Below, one piece after another: positions 26,803-36,292 of a stretch of DNA of 64,000 nucleotides. Under the pieces are notes generated by a model. It made no database searches and had not been told where the DNA came from. It saw only the letters and a program-made list of their open reading frames with translations. Both the position numbers and the translations under genes were made by a program. The DNA lies in assembly GCF_000331305.1 (NCBI RefSeq), contig NZ_KB217483.1:703018-767017 (forward strand). The letters run 5' to 3'. Source of the stretch: Calothrix sp. PCC 7103. Its GTDB lineage: Bacteria; Cyanobacteriota; Cyanobacteriia; Cyanobacteriales; Nostocaceae. How positions within the stretch are numbered: position 1 is the first letter of the stretch; every line of letters starts with the position of its first letter.

Positions 26803-29538
26803 ATGGCCAGTTACAGATATCAAGTTGGAGGCAGTTTAAGAAGTAATGCTCTTAGTTATGTAGAGCGTGCATGTGATAGCGAACTTTACCAAGCATTAAA
26901 GAGGGGTGAATTTTGCTATGTTCTTAACTCTAGACAGATGGGGAAATCTTCACTTTTAGTAAAAACGAGTTGCCGTTTAAAACAAGAGAATTATAAATGT
27001 AGTGTAGTGGACTTGACGAATATAGGCAGCGAAAATATAACCCCATTGCAATGGTATAAAGGAATAGTTACAGATTTATTGTCAGGATTTAATTTATTTC
27101 ATAAAATTAATTTAAAAGCTTGGTGGCAAGAACACAAAGAAATATCTTTACTTCAAAAATTAAGCCGATTTATTTTAGAAGTCCTGTTAGTCGAGTTTAA
27201 AAATGAACAAATTATTATCTTCATAGACGAAATTGATAATGTACTGGCACTTGACTTTCCGGTAGATGATTTTTTTGCGTTCATTCGGTTCTGTTATAAT
27301 CAGCGTGCTATCAATCCAGAATATAATCGTTTAACGTTTGCTATTTTTGGAGTTGCCAAACCATCAGACTTAATTCAAGATAAGCAACGTACACCGTTCA
27401 ATATTGGTAAATCAATACAATTAGATGGTTTTACTATAGATAATATTCAGCCATTAGCTGACGGACTAAATATTCCAGGACATAATGTTTTTGAAATAAT
27501 GCGTCAAATCTTGATATGGACGAACGGACAACCTTTCTTGACTCATAAACTCTGTCAATTATTATTTGATTTAACTCCAAAAATAAATACTACTCAATCA
27601 GTAGAAACAATAGTAAAAGATATCGTCATAAATTATATCATCAACAAGTGGGAATTTCAAGATGAGCCGCAGCATTTACGAACAATTTCAGACCGAATTC
27701 TCAGAAATGAGCATATTGCAGGGCGCCATTTAGAGGTGTATCAGCGAATTATTTTAGGTGAAGAAGTTTTAGTTGATGATAGTCGAGAGCAAATAGAGTT
27801 ACTACTATCAGGATTAGTAATTAACTCACAAGGTAAATTAAAAGTCAAAAATTTGATTTACGAAGCAGTTTTTGATTTACAATGGATTTCCAAACAAATG
27901 GAAGAATTGCGTCCTTACGCGCAAAAATTTAAAGCGTGGATAGCTTCAGGGCAAAAAGAAACTGAATATTTACTGCGTGGAGAAACTTTAGAACAAGCAC
28001 TTGCATGGTCATACAGTAAAAGACTTAGTGACCAAGACTATCGCTTTTTAACTGCAAGTCAAGAAGCAGCGAAGCGAGAAATTGAAAAAGATTTATTAGC
28101 AGAAAAACAAGCAAGATATCTTGAACAAGAAAAAGCGCAGTTTGTCCTTGAAATGCATAGGCTTGCCCAGCAAATTTTAGCGAATGCACGTAAAAGTGCC
28201 AAAAAGAATATACATAAACTACGATTAGCTAGAATTCATATTATTTCGATTACCTTTATTGTTGCCATAGCAGTAATTATTTTACGTTTTAGTGGCGTAT
28301 TAGAACAAATAGAGTTGACGAGCTTAGATAAATTATTTCAAGCGCGTCCTGTTACAACAGTTGACCCTAGAATTGTGATTGTTGCTCTTGATGAATTGCA
28401 CATTCAGCAATATGGTCAATATCCAATGTCAGATGCCACTCTTGCACAAGTATTGCAAACATTAAAAAATTACAACCCAACAGCTATTGGATTAGACTTA
28501 TATCGAGATTTAGCAGTAGAACCTGGCGCCGAGAAACTAATACAAATATACAGAACAACGCCAAATTTAATTGGTGTAAAGAAGGCAATTGATGATAAAA
28601 TTGCCCCTTCACCAGTTTTAGCTGAACTCAAACAAGTAAGTCTTGCCGACCAAGTGCTAGACGGAGATGGAAAAATTCGTCGTGCGTTATTATCGATTCA
28701 AGAAGATAATAAAATAACTTTAAACTTGGGTTTAGATTTAGCATTACGCTACTTAGAAACCTATAATATCTACGCTTTAGAGTTTCCAAATCACCAAATC
28801 AAAATAGGGAACGCACTTCTCACTCCCTTTCACTCGAATGATGGGGGATATGTGAGAGCAGATGCGGGTGGATATCAGATTTTGCTTAACTTTCACGGTA
28901 CCCAGAAACAGTTTCAAGTTATTTCCATTCAAGATGTATTAAAAAATCAGATACCTGCTGATTTAATACGCCATCGCATAGTTTTAATTGGTGCGACAGC
29001 AGAGAGTGTGAACGATTTATATCATACTCCTTATAGTAACAGCAGTTTCGATAACCCGGCTCGAATGCCTGGAGTTGTTATTCACGCTAATATTGCAAGT
29101 TCCATTTTAAGTGCAGCACTCGATGGGCGCCCACTATTAAAAGTATGGTTGCATCAAATTGAATGGTTTTGGATTTTACTGTGGTCTGGGATGGGAACAC
29201 TTATTAGTTGGTTTTTTAAGCCATTAAAATATTTGCTAGTTTCAATTGTATTTTTCATCTTGATACTAACATTAGTTACCTACATTGCCTTTTTGCTAGG
29301 ATGGTGGATTCCAATTATACCCGCAATAATTGCTTTTTTAACTGGCGTAATTACGCAGATAATAATTATCACCAAACATTCAGAGAAAAATCAATTAAGT
29401 CAAATAGTACAACAGCTAATTAAATTTACTCAAGAACAACCTGTAGCTGGGCAAATTGCAATTGAATATTTGAAACAATCTGAAAGTCAAGAAAATCAAC
29501 TCTTTATAGATAAAATACTGAAAAATAACAATTGCTAA
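26803..29538 (+). CDS. AAA_35-CHASE2 membrane signalling protein
   Basis: 911 aa. An N-terminal AAA_35 domain has Walker A NSRQMGKSS at 42-50 and IIIFIDEIDNVLAL as Walker B. A coiled linker (about 420-470) leads to a membrane span near 475-495, an extracytoplasmic CHASE2 sensor domain (TSLDKLFQARP, TAIGLDLYRDLA, RIVLIGATAESVNDLYHTPY) and two or three further spans around 790-860. This architecture is common in filamentous cyanobacteria. It probably senses an external signal and passes it to the ATPase. Confidence 0.9.
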   Translation: MASYRYQVGGSLRSNALSYVERACDSELYQALKRGEFCYVLNSRQMGKSSLLVKTSCRLKQENYKCSVVDLTNIGSENITPLQWYKGIVTDLLSGFNLFHKINLKAWWQEHKEISLLQKLSRFILEVLLVEFKNEQIIIFIDEIDNVLALDFPVDDFFAFIRFCYNQRAINPEYNRLTFAIFGVAKPSDLIQDKQRTPFNIGKSIQLDGFTIDNIQPLADGLNIPGHNVFEIMRQILIWTNGQPFLTHKLCQLLFDLTPKINTTQSVETIVKDIVINYIINKWEFQDEPQHLRTISDRILRNEHIAGRHLEVYQRIILGEEVLVDDSREQIELLLSGLVINSQGKLKVKNLIYEAVFDLQWISKQMEELRPYAQKFKAWIASGQKETEYLLRGETLEQALAWSYSKRLSDQDYRFLTASQEAAKREIEKDLLAEKQARYLEQEKAQFVLEMHRLAQQILANARKSAKKNIHKLRLARIHIISITFIVAIAVIILRFSGVLEQIELTSLDKLFQARPVTTVDPRIVIVALDELHIQQYGQYPMSDATLAQVLQTLKNYNPTAIGLDLYRDLAVEPGAEKLIQIYRTTPNLIGVKKAIDDKIAPSPVLAELKQVSLADQVLDGDGKIRRALLSIQEDNKITLNLGLDLALRYLETYNIYALEFPNHQIKIGNALLTPFHSNDGGYVRADAGGYQILLNFHGTQKQFQVISIQDVLKNQIPADLIRHRIVLIGATAESVNDLYHTPYSNSSFDNPARMPGVVIHANIASSILSAALDGRPLLKVWLHQIEWFWILLWSGMGTLISWFFKPLKYLLVSIVFFILILTLVTYIAFLLGWWIPIIPAIIAFLTGVITQIIIITKHSEKNQLSQIVQQLIKFTQEQPVAGQIAIEYLKQSESQENQLFIDKILKNNNC

Positions 29539-29545
29539 CCTTACA

Positions 29546-29785
29546 CTAGCTACTCTTATCCTTATATCTATCATTATTAGATATACGACGAGAGCCGGCG
29601 CCAGAAGAACCTTTAGGTTTACTGGTGCTTGGTGGTTTAAATTTACTTTGACTTATTAATTCAGGTAAATGTTTCTGAGTATCACCTACTTTTTCTTGTT
29701 TAAGATAATGAACAAAAAGCACCATTAGAATTGGCATGATAGTTAATGTAATAATTAAGAGCGTAATGCTACGAAAGTTAGACAT
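29546..29785 (-). CDS. Small membrane protein with Ser/Pro-rich tail
   Basis: 79 aa. One membrane span (residues 6-27, ITLLIITLTIMPILMVLFV) is followed by a basic, Ser/Pro/Gly-rich tail (PPSTSKPKGSSGAGSRR). It ends 8 bp from the stop of the CHASE2 gene, in convergent orientation. No family recognised. Confidence 0.55.
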   Translation of the reverse strand: MSNFRSITLLIITLTIMPILMVLFVHYLKQEKVGDTQKHLPELISQSKFKPPSTSKPKGSSGAGSRRISNNDRYKDKSS

Positions 29786-30026
29786 GCTGGGTAAATATTT
29801 CCGTAATTGACTGGGCTAGAATCTTTATACGAACTAACCACAGCAAATCACGGAAGAAATCGTAGAAATCTTTTTTTACTTACTTATATTACTTATGTTC
29901 GTTATAAATACAGGCACCTAACCTACATTTAGCACAACTGATACATCTCTATTACGCTTACTTTTATAACTTTTAATTATACATCCATTCGCTTAACAGA
30001 AACTTCACATAAACAATATAAATTTA
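29786..30026. other. Short gap, nothing seen
   Basis: No gene or clear signal is visible in this 241-bp AT-rich gap. Confidence 0.3.
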
Positions 30027-31676
30027 TTATTGATTAGAAGATAAAGGAGAACCATTCAGCGCTTGTTGCAACTCATTGGGAGTGATATTTCGCACCAAAC
30101 TTAGAGGCAATTGTTCTTGACTAATAGCTTTTGCATAACCTGCATTTAGGTAATTTATATAACTTGGTTGTTGAGCAACATAAGTTTGAAAGAAGGGAAA
30201 ACTTAAAGATTCGATATAGGAACGTGAAACTTCCGGACTGGCGCCTACAGCTTCTTGTGGAATAGGGAGAGCATTGTTAGGAGATTCAGCGATAGTAGAA
30301 AAGTGAGTTCCACCATTAATCAACGCTAAATATTTATTGGGAGTAGTCACCCAAGTAAAAGGTTGAATTTGTTCAGGAAGCGCAGGAGTAACAGTATCAG
30401 CACTACCAGCAACAATCATTACAGGTATCTTGATTTCGCTCAGTCCAGTTTGTCCTAATATACTGCTACTTACAGGGTTAATAGCAATTACAGCCTTCAC
30501 CCTTGAATCAGACAAATTATACTCAGTCCTTGGTAAACGTACTGCTAAACACTGAAGCAACTGTGAAACATTTAAAGAACTCCTCAAAGTAGGGCAATCT
30601 TTATTTAACTGCTCAAAATTGATTTTGGCGCCAGCTAAAGCCAAAGCAGTGTAACCACCAAACGACTGCCCAACCACACCAACCTGCTGTAAATTGAGGC
30701 GCCCGCGCAAAGTAGTATTAGAATCTTGTAACCTCGTCACTTCATCAAGTACAAACTTAATATCCAAAGGACGATCTACAAACTCTCTAGGGTCAGTAAC
30801 AGTATCCGCTCTACCAGATAACAAAGCTTGTAACTGTGCAGCATTACTACCAGGATGCTCAGGAACGACAACAACAAAACCCGACCGAGCTAAATATTGA
30901 GCCAAATACCCAAAACTCGTGCGGTCAGACCCAAGTCCATGAGAAATAACAACAATAGGACGCCGACCAGACGTTACAGGCATATAAACATCAGTATTAA
31001 TTACCCGATTACGAGACACATCATTAAAATTAAAAGTTGTCTTCTGCGTTTGAAAACGTCTCGTCGTTGTAACCCTCGTTGTAAGCACTTCAGTGCTTCC
31101 CGCTTCTTCCCTCGACTCTTGATTAATCAAAGCAACCGCATTTTGAGTCTGATTAATTAAAATCTGAACAGTTTGGGCAATTTCCTGAGTACGAGATAAA
31201 TTAACCGAAATAGCATTAGAAGAATAATTCCGAAAAACATCAAGTAGCGTAAACCCTTGTTTTTGCGCCGCCGAAACAATCAAAGCAGAACGAATAGCAT
31301 AAAAACCATTTAGCCCAGACTCCAACTGAATAACATCCCCCAAACGTTCTAACAAAGTCTGACCAATAGCCGTATATAAAAACTGTGAAACCTCAACAGC
31401 ACCAAGAGGAATAGGAGTAACTAAAAGTCGTCTTAACTGTCCTAGCTCCTGTTTATTAACATACCGAGCATAAGCAGAAAAATCTTCATCTATTTCACCC
31501 GTTCTAGCGAACAACTCCAAAGACTTAATTGGAATAGACCTTTGTAAAACCCCATAATAAATATTAATCCGTTCGGCGCCAAACGCAGGACGTACACTTG
31601 GTAAAAAATTGGCGCCAACAGTCATCAAACCTACCGACAACGATAATGACGACTTCAAAAATAATTTAGTTAACAT
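30027..31676 (-). CDS. Secreted alpha/beta hydrolase with DUF1400
   Basis: 549 aa with a signal peptide (first about 33 residues, ending RPAFGA). Residues 34-200 form the DUF1400 domain (INIYYGVLQRSIPIKSLELFA), found on cyanobacterial hydrolases. The hydrolase domain shows the oxyanion-hole region VVISHGLGSDRTSF and the nucleophile elbow VGQSFGGYTALAL, with Asp in AGSADTVTP and His in NGGTHFS. It resembles platelet-activating-factor acetylhydrolase/dienelactone-hydrolase-like enzymes. The substrate is unknown; it probably acts in the periplasm. Confidence 0.88.
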   Translation of the reverse strand: MLTKLFLKSSLSLSVGLMTVGANFLPSVRPAFGAERINIYYGVLQRSIPIKSLELFARTGEIDEDFSAYARYVNKQELGQLRRLLVTPIPLGAVEVSQFLYTAIGQTLLERLGDVIQLESGLNGFYAIRSALIVSAAQKQGFTLLDVFRNYSSNAISVNLSRTQEIAQTVQILINQTQNAVALINQESREEAGSTEVLTTRVTTTRRFQTQKTTFNFNDVSRNRVINTDVYMPVTSGRRPIVVISHGLGSDRTSFGYLAQYLARSGFVVVVPEHPGSNAAQLQALLSGRADTVTDPREFVDRPLDIKFVLDEVTRLQDSNTTLRGRLNLQQVGVVGQSFGGYTALALAGAKINFEQLNKDCPTLRSSLNVSQLLQCLAVRLPRTEYNLSDSRVKAVIAINPVSSSILGQTGLSEIKIPVMIVAGSADTVTPALPEQIQPFTWVTTPNKYLALINGGTHFSTIAESPNNALPIPQEAVGASPEVSRSYIESLSFPFFQTYVAQQPSYINYLNAGYAKAISQEQLPLSLVRNITPNELQQALNGSPLSSNQ

Positions 31677-32048
31677 AATTTAAGATAATTTGATAATATC
31701 GTAGGGTGCGTGGCGCCATGAAAAAATTTAAACGTAGTTATAAGACCTCAAGCACCACGCACCAAAATATAATTCTCAATTTAACAAATAATAATAAAAT
31801 CTTATAATTAATTATATCTCTATCAATAGTACTATTTAGACTACTCTAAAAGTAGTATACCCTAAAGAACATTTATTTTAAAAGTTATAAAAAGAACAAA
31901 TTTTAACCCCCCCGAATTCGGGGGGTTGGGGGGATGAAAATGTGCATCTAGTAGACATTTATAGGTGTAATGTTTGTCTGAGAGTAACAGAAAATTGATA
32001 CTTAAAAACTAACAATGTTAAGTATTTACTGTTGCTTGAGCGCATGTC
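31677..32048. other. Intergenic region before nifJ
   Basis: A divergent promoter region of 372 bp. It includes a G/C-rich palindrome at 31908-31925 (CCCCCCGAATTCGGGGGG), followed by a second G run. The region should hold the nifJ promoter; no unambiguous NtcA or nif-type site was seen. Confidence 0.4.
31908..31925. repeat. Perfect C/G palindrome
   Basis: CCCCCC-GAATTC-GGGGGG is a perfect 18-bp palindrome that would form a strong hairpin about 120 bp upstream of nifJ. Similar runs are scattered in cyanobacterial intergenic DNA. Its role is unknown. Confidence 0.6.
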
Positions 32049-33206
32049 ATGGGTAAAAAATTTGCCACTATAGATGGAAACGAAGCGGTTGCTCGTGTTG
32101 CTTACCGTTTGAATGAGGTTATTGCTATTTATCCAATAACACCTTCTTCGGCTATTGGAGAGTGGGCAGATGCTTGGTCTGCTGACAACCGTACAAATTT
32201 ATGGGGTACTGTTCCTAGTGTTATTGAAATGCAAAGTGAGGGTGGCGCCGTAGCTGCTGCACATGGCGCCTTACAAGCTGGTTCACTAACAACAACTTTT
32301 ACTTCATCACAAGGGTTGTTGTTAATGATTCCCAACTTATATAAAATTGCTGGTGAACTTACGAGTGTTGTTGTTCACGTTGCTGCACGTGCGCTTGCTA
32401 CTCATGCACTATCAATATTTGGCGACCATAGTGATGTTATGGCAGCGCGCGCAACTGGGTTTGTTATGTTATGTTCTGCTTCGGTACAAGAAGCACATGA
32501 TTTTGCTTTGATAGCTCAAGCTGCTACCCTCAAAGCACGAGTTAGTTTCATGCATTTCTTCGATGGTTTCCGTACTTCTCACGAAGTGCAAAAAGTAGAA
32601 TTATTACAAGATGAAGATTTAAAAGCTTTAATAGATGAAGATTTAATTTTGGCACACCGTGCGCGCGCTTTAACTCCTGACCGTCCTGTGTTACGTGGTA
32701 CAGCCCAAAACCCCGATGTATATTTTCAATCTAGAGAAGGTGCCAATCTTTATTATCAAGCTTGTCCAGATATTGTTCAGCAAGTCATGAATGATTTTGG
32801 AAAGCGTACAGGTAGATATTACAAGATATATGAATATCATGGCGCCAGTGATGCTGAAAAAGTTCTTGTGATTATGGGGTCGGGATGTGAAACAGTACAC
32901 GAAACAGTAGATTATTTAAATACTCGCGGTGAAAAAGTCGGTGTCGTGAAAGTGCGGTTATATCGTCCCTTCGATGTCCAAAAATTTATAGATGTATTGC
33001 CCAGTACCGTAAAATCAATAGCTGTTCTCGACCGTACTAAAGAACCTGGAAGTGCAGGAGAACCTCTTTATTTAGATGTAGTTACCGCTATTCACGAAGC
33101 TTGGTCACTCAGCACGACTCACTCAGCACGACTCACTCCTAAAATAATTGGTGGTCGTTATGGATTATCTTCAAAAGAATATTGTACAATCCAGAGTACA
33201 TTCTAA
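32049..33206 (+). CDS. nifJ: NifJ pyruvate:flavodoxin oxidoreductase, interrupted N-terminal part
   Basis: NifJ oxidises pyruvate and passes electrons to flavodoxin or ferredoxin for nitrogenase; it is normally near 1190 aa. Here only the N-terminal domain I/II part is present (GNEAVARVAYRLNEVIAIYP, ITPSSAIGEWAD, FTSSQGLLLMIPNLYKIAGE). It matches well up to IIGGRYGLSSKE (codon 376), where the native protein continues with F/Y-TPAM, but here it runs into CTIQSTF and a stop. A 14-bp tandem repeat lies at 33107-33134 and is needed for the frame. The rest of nifJ is not in the window. The break sits 26-30 bp before a recombinase gene, so this is a gene interrupted by an excisable element. Confidence 0.9.
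   Translation: MGKKFATIDGNEAVARVAYRLNEVIAIYPITPSSAIGEWADAWSADNRTNLWGTVPSVIEMQSEGGAVAAAHGALQAGSLTTTFTSSQGLLLMIPNLYKIAGELTSVVVHVAARALATHALSIFGDHSDVMAARATGFVMLCSASVQEAHDFALIAQAATLKARVSFMHFFDGFRTSHEVQKVELLQDEDLKALIDEDLILAHRARALTPDRPVLRGTAQNPDVYFQSREGANLYYQACPDIVQQVMNDFGKRTGRYYKIYEYHGASDAEKVLVIMGSGCETVHETVDYLNTRGEKVGVVKVRLYRPFDVQKFIDVLPSTVKSIAVLDRTKEPGSAGEPLYLDVVTAIHEAWSLSTTHSARLTPKIIGGRYGLSSKEYCTIQSTF
33177..33181. other. Probable recombination core of the nifJ element
   Basis: GAATA lies exactly where nifJ homology ends. Its complement TATTC is the 5-bp direct repeat used by the fdxN element and XisF of Anabaena, as I recall from the literature. The matching copy should occur at the other end of the element beside the 3' part of nifJ. 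The exact core cannot be fixed without that end. Confidence 0.45.
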
Positions 33207-34637
33207 ATGTCGCGAAAAACAATGATTGTAGGATACGCGCGCGTTAGCTCAAAACATCAAGCTGATACAAATGCATTAGAACAGCAAGTCGAGCGTCTGA
33301 AACATGCAGGTGCCGAAAAGTTATATATTGATGTTGAGTCAGGTTACAAAGGTAATCGCCGTGAAGAACTAGAGCGCTTACTTGAGGACGTTAGAGCGAG
33401 GCGAGTGACTAAAGTCGTAGTAACGCGCGTTGACAGGCTATCTCGGCGTGGTAAGCAGTGGTTTACTTTGGTTGAAGATTTTATCAAAAGTGAAGTTCAG
33501 CTTTTGGTGTTGGACGAACCAATCGACTTAACAACAGCAGCGGGTAAAATGCAAGCGGGTATTGTCGCTATACTTGCTCAACATCACAGCGACCAAAAAA
33601 GTGAAGCGGTTCGGCATGGATGGGAGCATTTAAGAAATAAAGGGGCTGCTACTAAGGCGCCGTTTGGCTTAATAAAAGTAGGAGAGAAGCTTGAGAGAGA
33701 TAGGCGCCCGTTCTTGTGCTTGATAAATGAAAAATCTGAATTATCACGCTACCAAATAGCAATTGATATTAAATCAACATTTCTTGAACAACGAAGTATC
33801 AGGCGATGTTTACAAGGGATTAATCAAAAATATGGCATTTGGGTAAAATCGCATCATAATAAATGGGCTGGACGTATTGCGCCTGATATGTTTAGATTTT
33901 CGGCACCTGGTCTTCGCTATTGGCTCAACTCACCCGTGTTACGTGGACACACTCGCTACAGACAAGCAAATGGGCAGTACGAAGAGCAAATAATTTACAA
34001 CACCCACCCTGAAGAAATAATTATCACTGAAAGCGAATATTTAGAGATTAAGCAAATATTGGAGTGGAATAGAAACACGCGCGGTTTCGGTTCAACACGC
34101 CAGTCACACCCACTCTCAGGACTAGTGATTTGCGCTGAGTGTAACAGTACGTGTTACAAAGGTTCTGGTTCATCAAAAAAACCATACTATCAATGCAAGA
34201 ATTGGGCTACTCGCACCTGTAGTCAACAAAAAATGGCGCCTGCTTCTCTTATTAACAAAGCTGTAGTCGAAGCATTGACGCAAAGAGCAGAACAGGTTGC
34301 CAGCTATTCGTTAGAGAAAACGGACGATATAATTGAACCTGAAAACATTCGCGATTTACGCTCTGAGATTAGTAACCTTGAAGCGCTAGGTAGTAACAAC
34401 CCAACTGTTAAAGGCGCCATTGCTGAACTCAATAGTCAATTGCGGGTATTACTTGCTCAGGACAAGAGTTCAAGCACGCTCGACCGATACAAGTATCAAA
34501 TCCTACGCGATACTTTCGGCGACACTGAATACTGGCAATTTTTAACAGATGAACAGAAAATTCCAATATACCGGGCTTTAATTAGCAAAATACTCGTTCG
34601 CGACGGGAAGCCTGTTTCGATTGAACTAAACGTGTAG
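33207..34637 (+). CDS. xisF: XisF-type large serine recombinase
   Basis: Excises interruption elements from genes during heterocyst formation. The resolvase domain starts with GYARVSSKHQ (catalytic S14) and has TRVDRLSRRGKQWF and AAGKMQAGIVAILAQ. The recombinase domain has APFGLIKV and LNSPVLRGHTRY. The zinc ribbon is SGLVICAECNSTCYKGSG with later CKN...CSQQ cysteines, followed by a coiled region. The 476-aa protein is close to XisF in layout. It begins one base after the truncated nifJ frame and points into the element, as expected for an element-encoded enzyme. Confidence 0.88.
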   Translation: MSRKTMIVGYARVSSKHQADTNALEQQVERLKHAGAEKLYIDVESGYKGNRREELERLLEDVRARRVTKVVVTRVDRLSRRGKQWFTLVEDFIKSEVQLLVLDEPIDLTTAAGKMQAGIVAILAQHHSDQKSEAVRHGWEHLRNKGAATKAPFGLIKVGEKLERDRRPFLCLINEKSELSRYQIAIDIKSTFLEQRSIRRCLQGINQKYGIWVKSHHNKWAGRIAPDMFRFSAPGLRYWLNSPVLRGHTRYRQANGQYEEQIIYNTHPEEIIITESEYLEIKQILEWNRNTRGFGSTRQSHPLSGLVICAECNSTCYKGSGSSKKPYYQCKNWATRTCSQQKMAPASLINKAVVEALTQRAEQVASYSLEKTDDIIEPENIRDLRSEISNLEALGSNNPTVKGAIAELNSQLRVLLAQDKSSSTLDRYKYQILRDTFGDTEYWQFLTDEQKIPIYRALISKILVRDGKPVSIELNV

Positions 34638-34761
34638 CTGGTAGTGTCACGTTTTGTGATGACTTCAGGCGCCTATAATCAAGTACTCATGTATTTATAT
34701 AGATAGGCGCCCTGAAATGCATAACTCTAGGCGCCCCGAAACCGTTAATTTACATTTGCTA
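34638..34761. other. Short gap rich in GGCGCC
   Basis: Three GGCGCC palindromes lie within about 70 bp (34669, 34706 and 34731). No gene is seen. Confidence 0.5.
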
Positions 34762-35295
34762 TTAAGCAGCGATTTCGTCTTGATTTTCTTCTTCGGAAAT
34801 TGCTATCAACTTGATATGCTTTCTACCTATATTCAGGGAAAATTCATCCCCTGGCTTTAAGCCCAATTGTTTTGTATAAGTAGAACCTATTAGCAAGGCA
34901 CCGTTAGACTGTACTGCAATTCGGTAGCTAGCACTACGTCCGCGACTATGCTTGTCCGAGGGGGTATCAAATGATATCTCTTCTGCATCAAGTAGAGCAT
35001 TGAGGAATTTCATCATGTTAACTCGCTCTATGCCATCTTTGGTGACGCTATAGTAGCCGCACGCTTTAGCTTTTTCTTCTTTACTACTATTGGGCATTTC
35101 TTTAACTTTATCAGTTAATGCCTTACCTTCTAGAGCTTCAATTTTTTTAGCTTTTTTAGCTGGCGCCTCTTCAACTTCGGGCTTCACTTGTTTTACTTTC
35201 TGGGCTAGCGCCTCACTTTTAGAGGGTTTACTTCCTTTAGTTGTTTTAGCTGATGCCTTGGGTTCTGGGGACTTTGTTATTTTCTTTTTCGCCAT
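34762..35295 (-). CDS. cyAbrB transcription regulator with long basic tail
   Basis: The C-terminal 125 residues are a typical cyAbrB: LTDKVKEMPNSSKEEKAKAC, GYYSVTKDGIERVNMMKFLN, then GRSASYRIAVQSNGALLIGS and LKPGDEFSLNIGRKHIKL (the DNA-binding AbrB part). cyAbrB proteins control nitrogen and carbon genes in cyanobacteria and are usually about 130-140 aa. This one has an extra N-terminal stretch of about 50 residues rich in Lys, Ala, Pro and Ser, resembling histone-like tails. It lies inside the putative nifJ element. Confidence 0.9.
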   Translation of the reverse strand: MAKKKITKSPEPKASAKTTKGSKPSKSEALAQKVKQVKPEVEEAPAKKAKKIEALEGKALTDKVKEMPNSSKEEKAKACGYYSVTKDGIERVNMMKFLNALLDAEEISFDTPSDKHSRGRSASYRIAVQSNGALLIGSTYTKQLGLKPGDEFSLNIGRKHIKLIAISEEENQDEIAA

Positions 35296-35829
35296 GTTGA
35301 GAGAGTTTAGTTACGAAATTAATTTACATTTTCATGGAATTTCTTCATTGTATAGAGGTATTTGCTTTATGCCAACAACTATTCACATAAAAATAGCTTT
35401 ATCCCGATTGTTATTGGCGCCAGTTATGAAAGATTTTTTCTTCTGTGTATGCTAATAGCATCAGAGAGCGCCACACGTTGCTCTGAGCATTACTGTTATT
35501 GGTGACGATAAGCGCAAATCGCTCAAAAATTGGACTCAGCATGGTAAAACACCCATCAGTTACTTTGTTCAGTTAAATACATAATCCTATGTTTGATTGT
35601 TCTTAAATTCCTAAATTTTCCCTAAATTTTGATTAGTTTTGATGTAATCGCTTATCTGGTAAGAGCTTCAGCCTTTTATTAGTTCAAATATGAGTACACC
35701 TTAACAGGGGTACCTTCAGGGCTATAATAATGTCGCCCCGTCAGGTGTTATAATCCTTTTTAGTAAATATACTGATATGCAAGGTAATGATTATACTTAA
35801 AATAAGACTTTTACGAATAAACAAAAACT
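35296..35829. other. Intergenic region, no gene supported
   Basis: About 530 bp without a convincing gene. It contains the upstream region of cyAbrB and scattered AT-rich DNA, with one GGCGCC. A rightward frame of 121 codons overlapping cyAbrB is on the opposite strand and looks like a shadow. Confidence 0.4.
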
Positions 35830-36123
35830 ATGCCCAAAAGTGAACCTCCAGTGACTAGGCCTTCTTTCCCACGACGGTCGCGGTGGCATTACTGGGTGTT
35901 TGTCCCGCTCTGCGCGCTTGCATACACTGTGTTCTGCTTTACTTTTATTATGGCTGCTTGGGGACTGCGCGGTGAATCGAAGCCGTGGTGGTATCTGGTG
36001 ATTCAGGTGCTGACAATACCGGGCGTGTGGTTGCCTCCTTACATCGGCGCCCCATTATGGGGTGGAATTATGGGTTTTGTCCTCGTCCGACTGAACCGAC
36101 AAATTCAAAGGCGCCGTCGCTGA
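35830..36123 (+). CDS. Two-span membrane protein
   Basis: 97 aa with a Pro/Arg-rich start (RPSFPRRSRWHYW), two membrane spans (about 22-45 and 52-85) and a basic end (RQIQRRRR). No family recognised. The positive ends suggest both termini are cytoplasmic. Confidence 0.6.
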   Translation: MPKSEPPVTRPSFPRRSRWHYWVFVPLCALAYTVFCFTFIMAAWGLRGESKPWWYLVIQVLTIPGVWLPPYIGAPLWGGIMGFVLVRLNRQIQRRRR

Positions 36124-36292
36124 ACTTGGGTAGCTGTTGCAGGTAGATAATTAAACATTTGAGCTTTAAACGTTATTTTTGCTGTTTGCCATAAGTCTAT
36201 ATAACTTAAAAGCCAGGGGCTACCAGCCTCTTTTAATATTTCCGTGTATGGCTAATTAAATAAGTCACCATTCGTAAAAATCGCAACGACAG

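Noticed and set aside
30694-31160. Rightward frames inside the hydrolase gene
   Set aside because: They lie opposite a well-supported hydrolase and are antisense shadows.
32049-33206. nifJ as a normal short gene
   Set aside because: It ends inside a conserved domain with a foreign seven-residue tail next to a recombinase.
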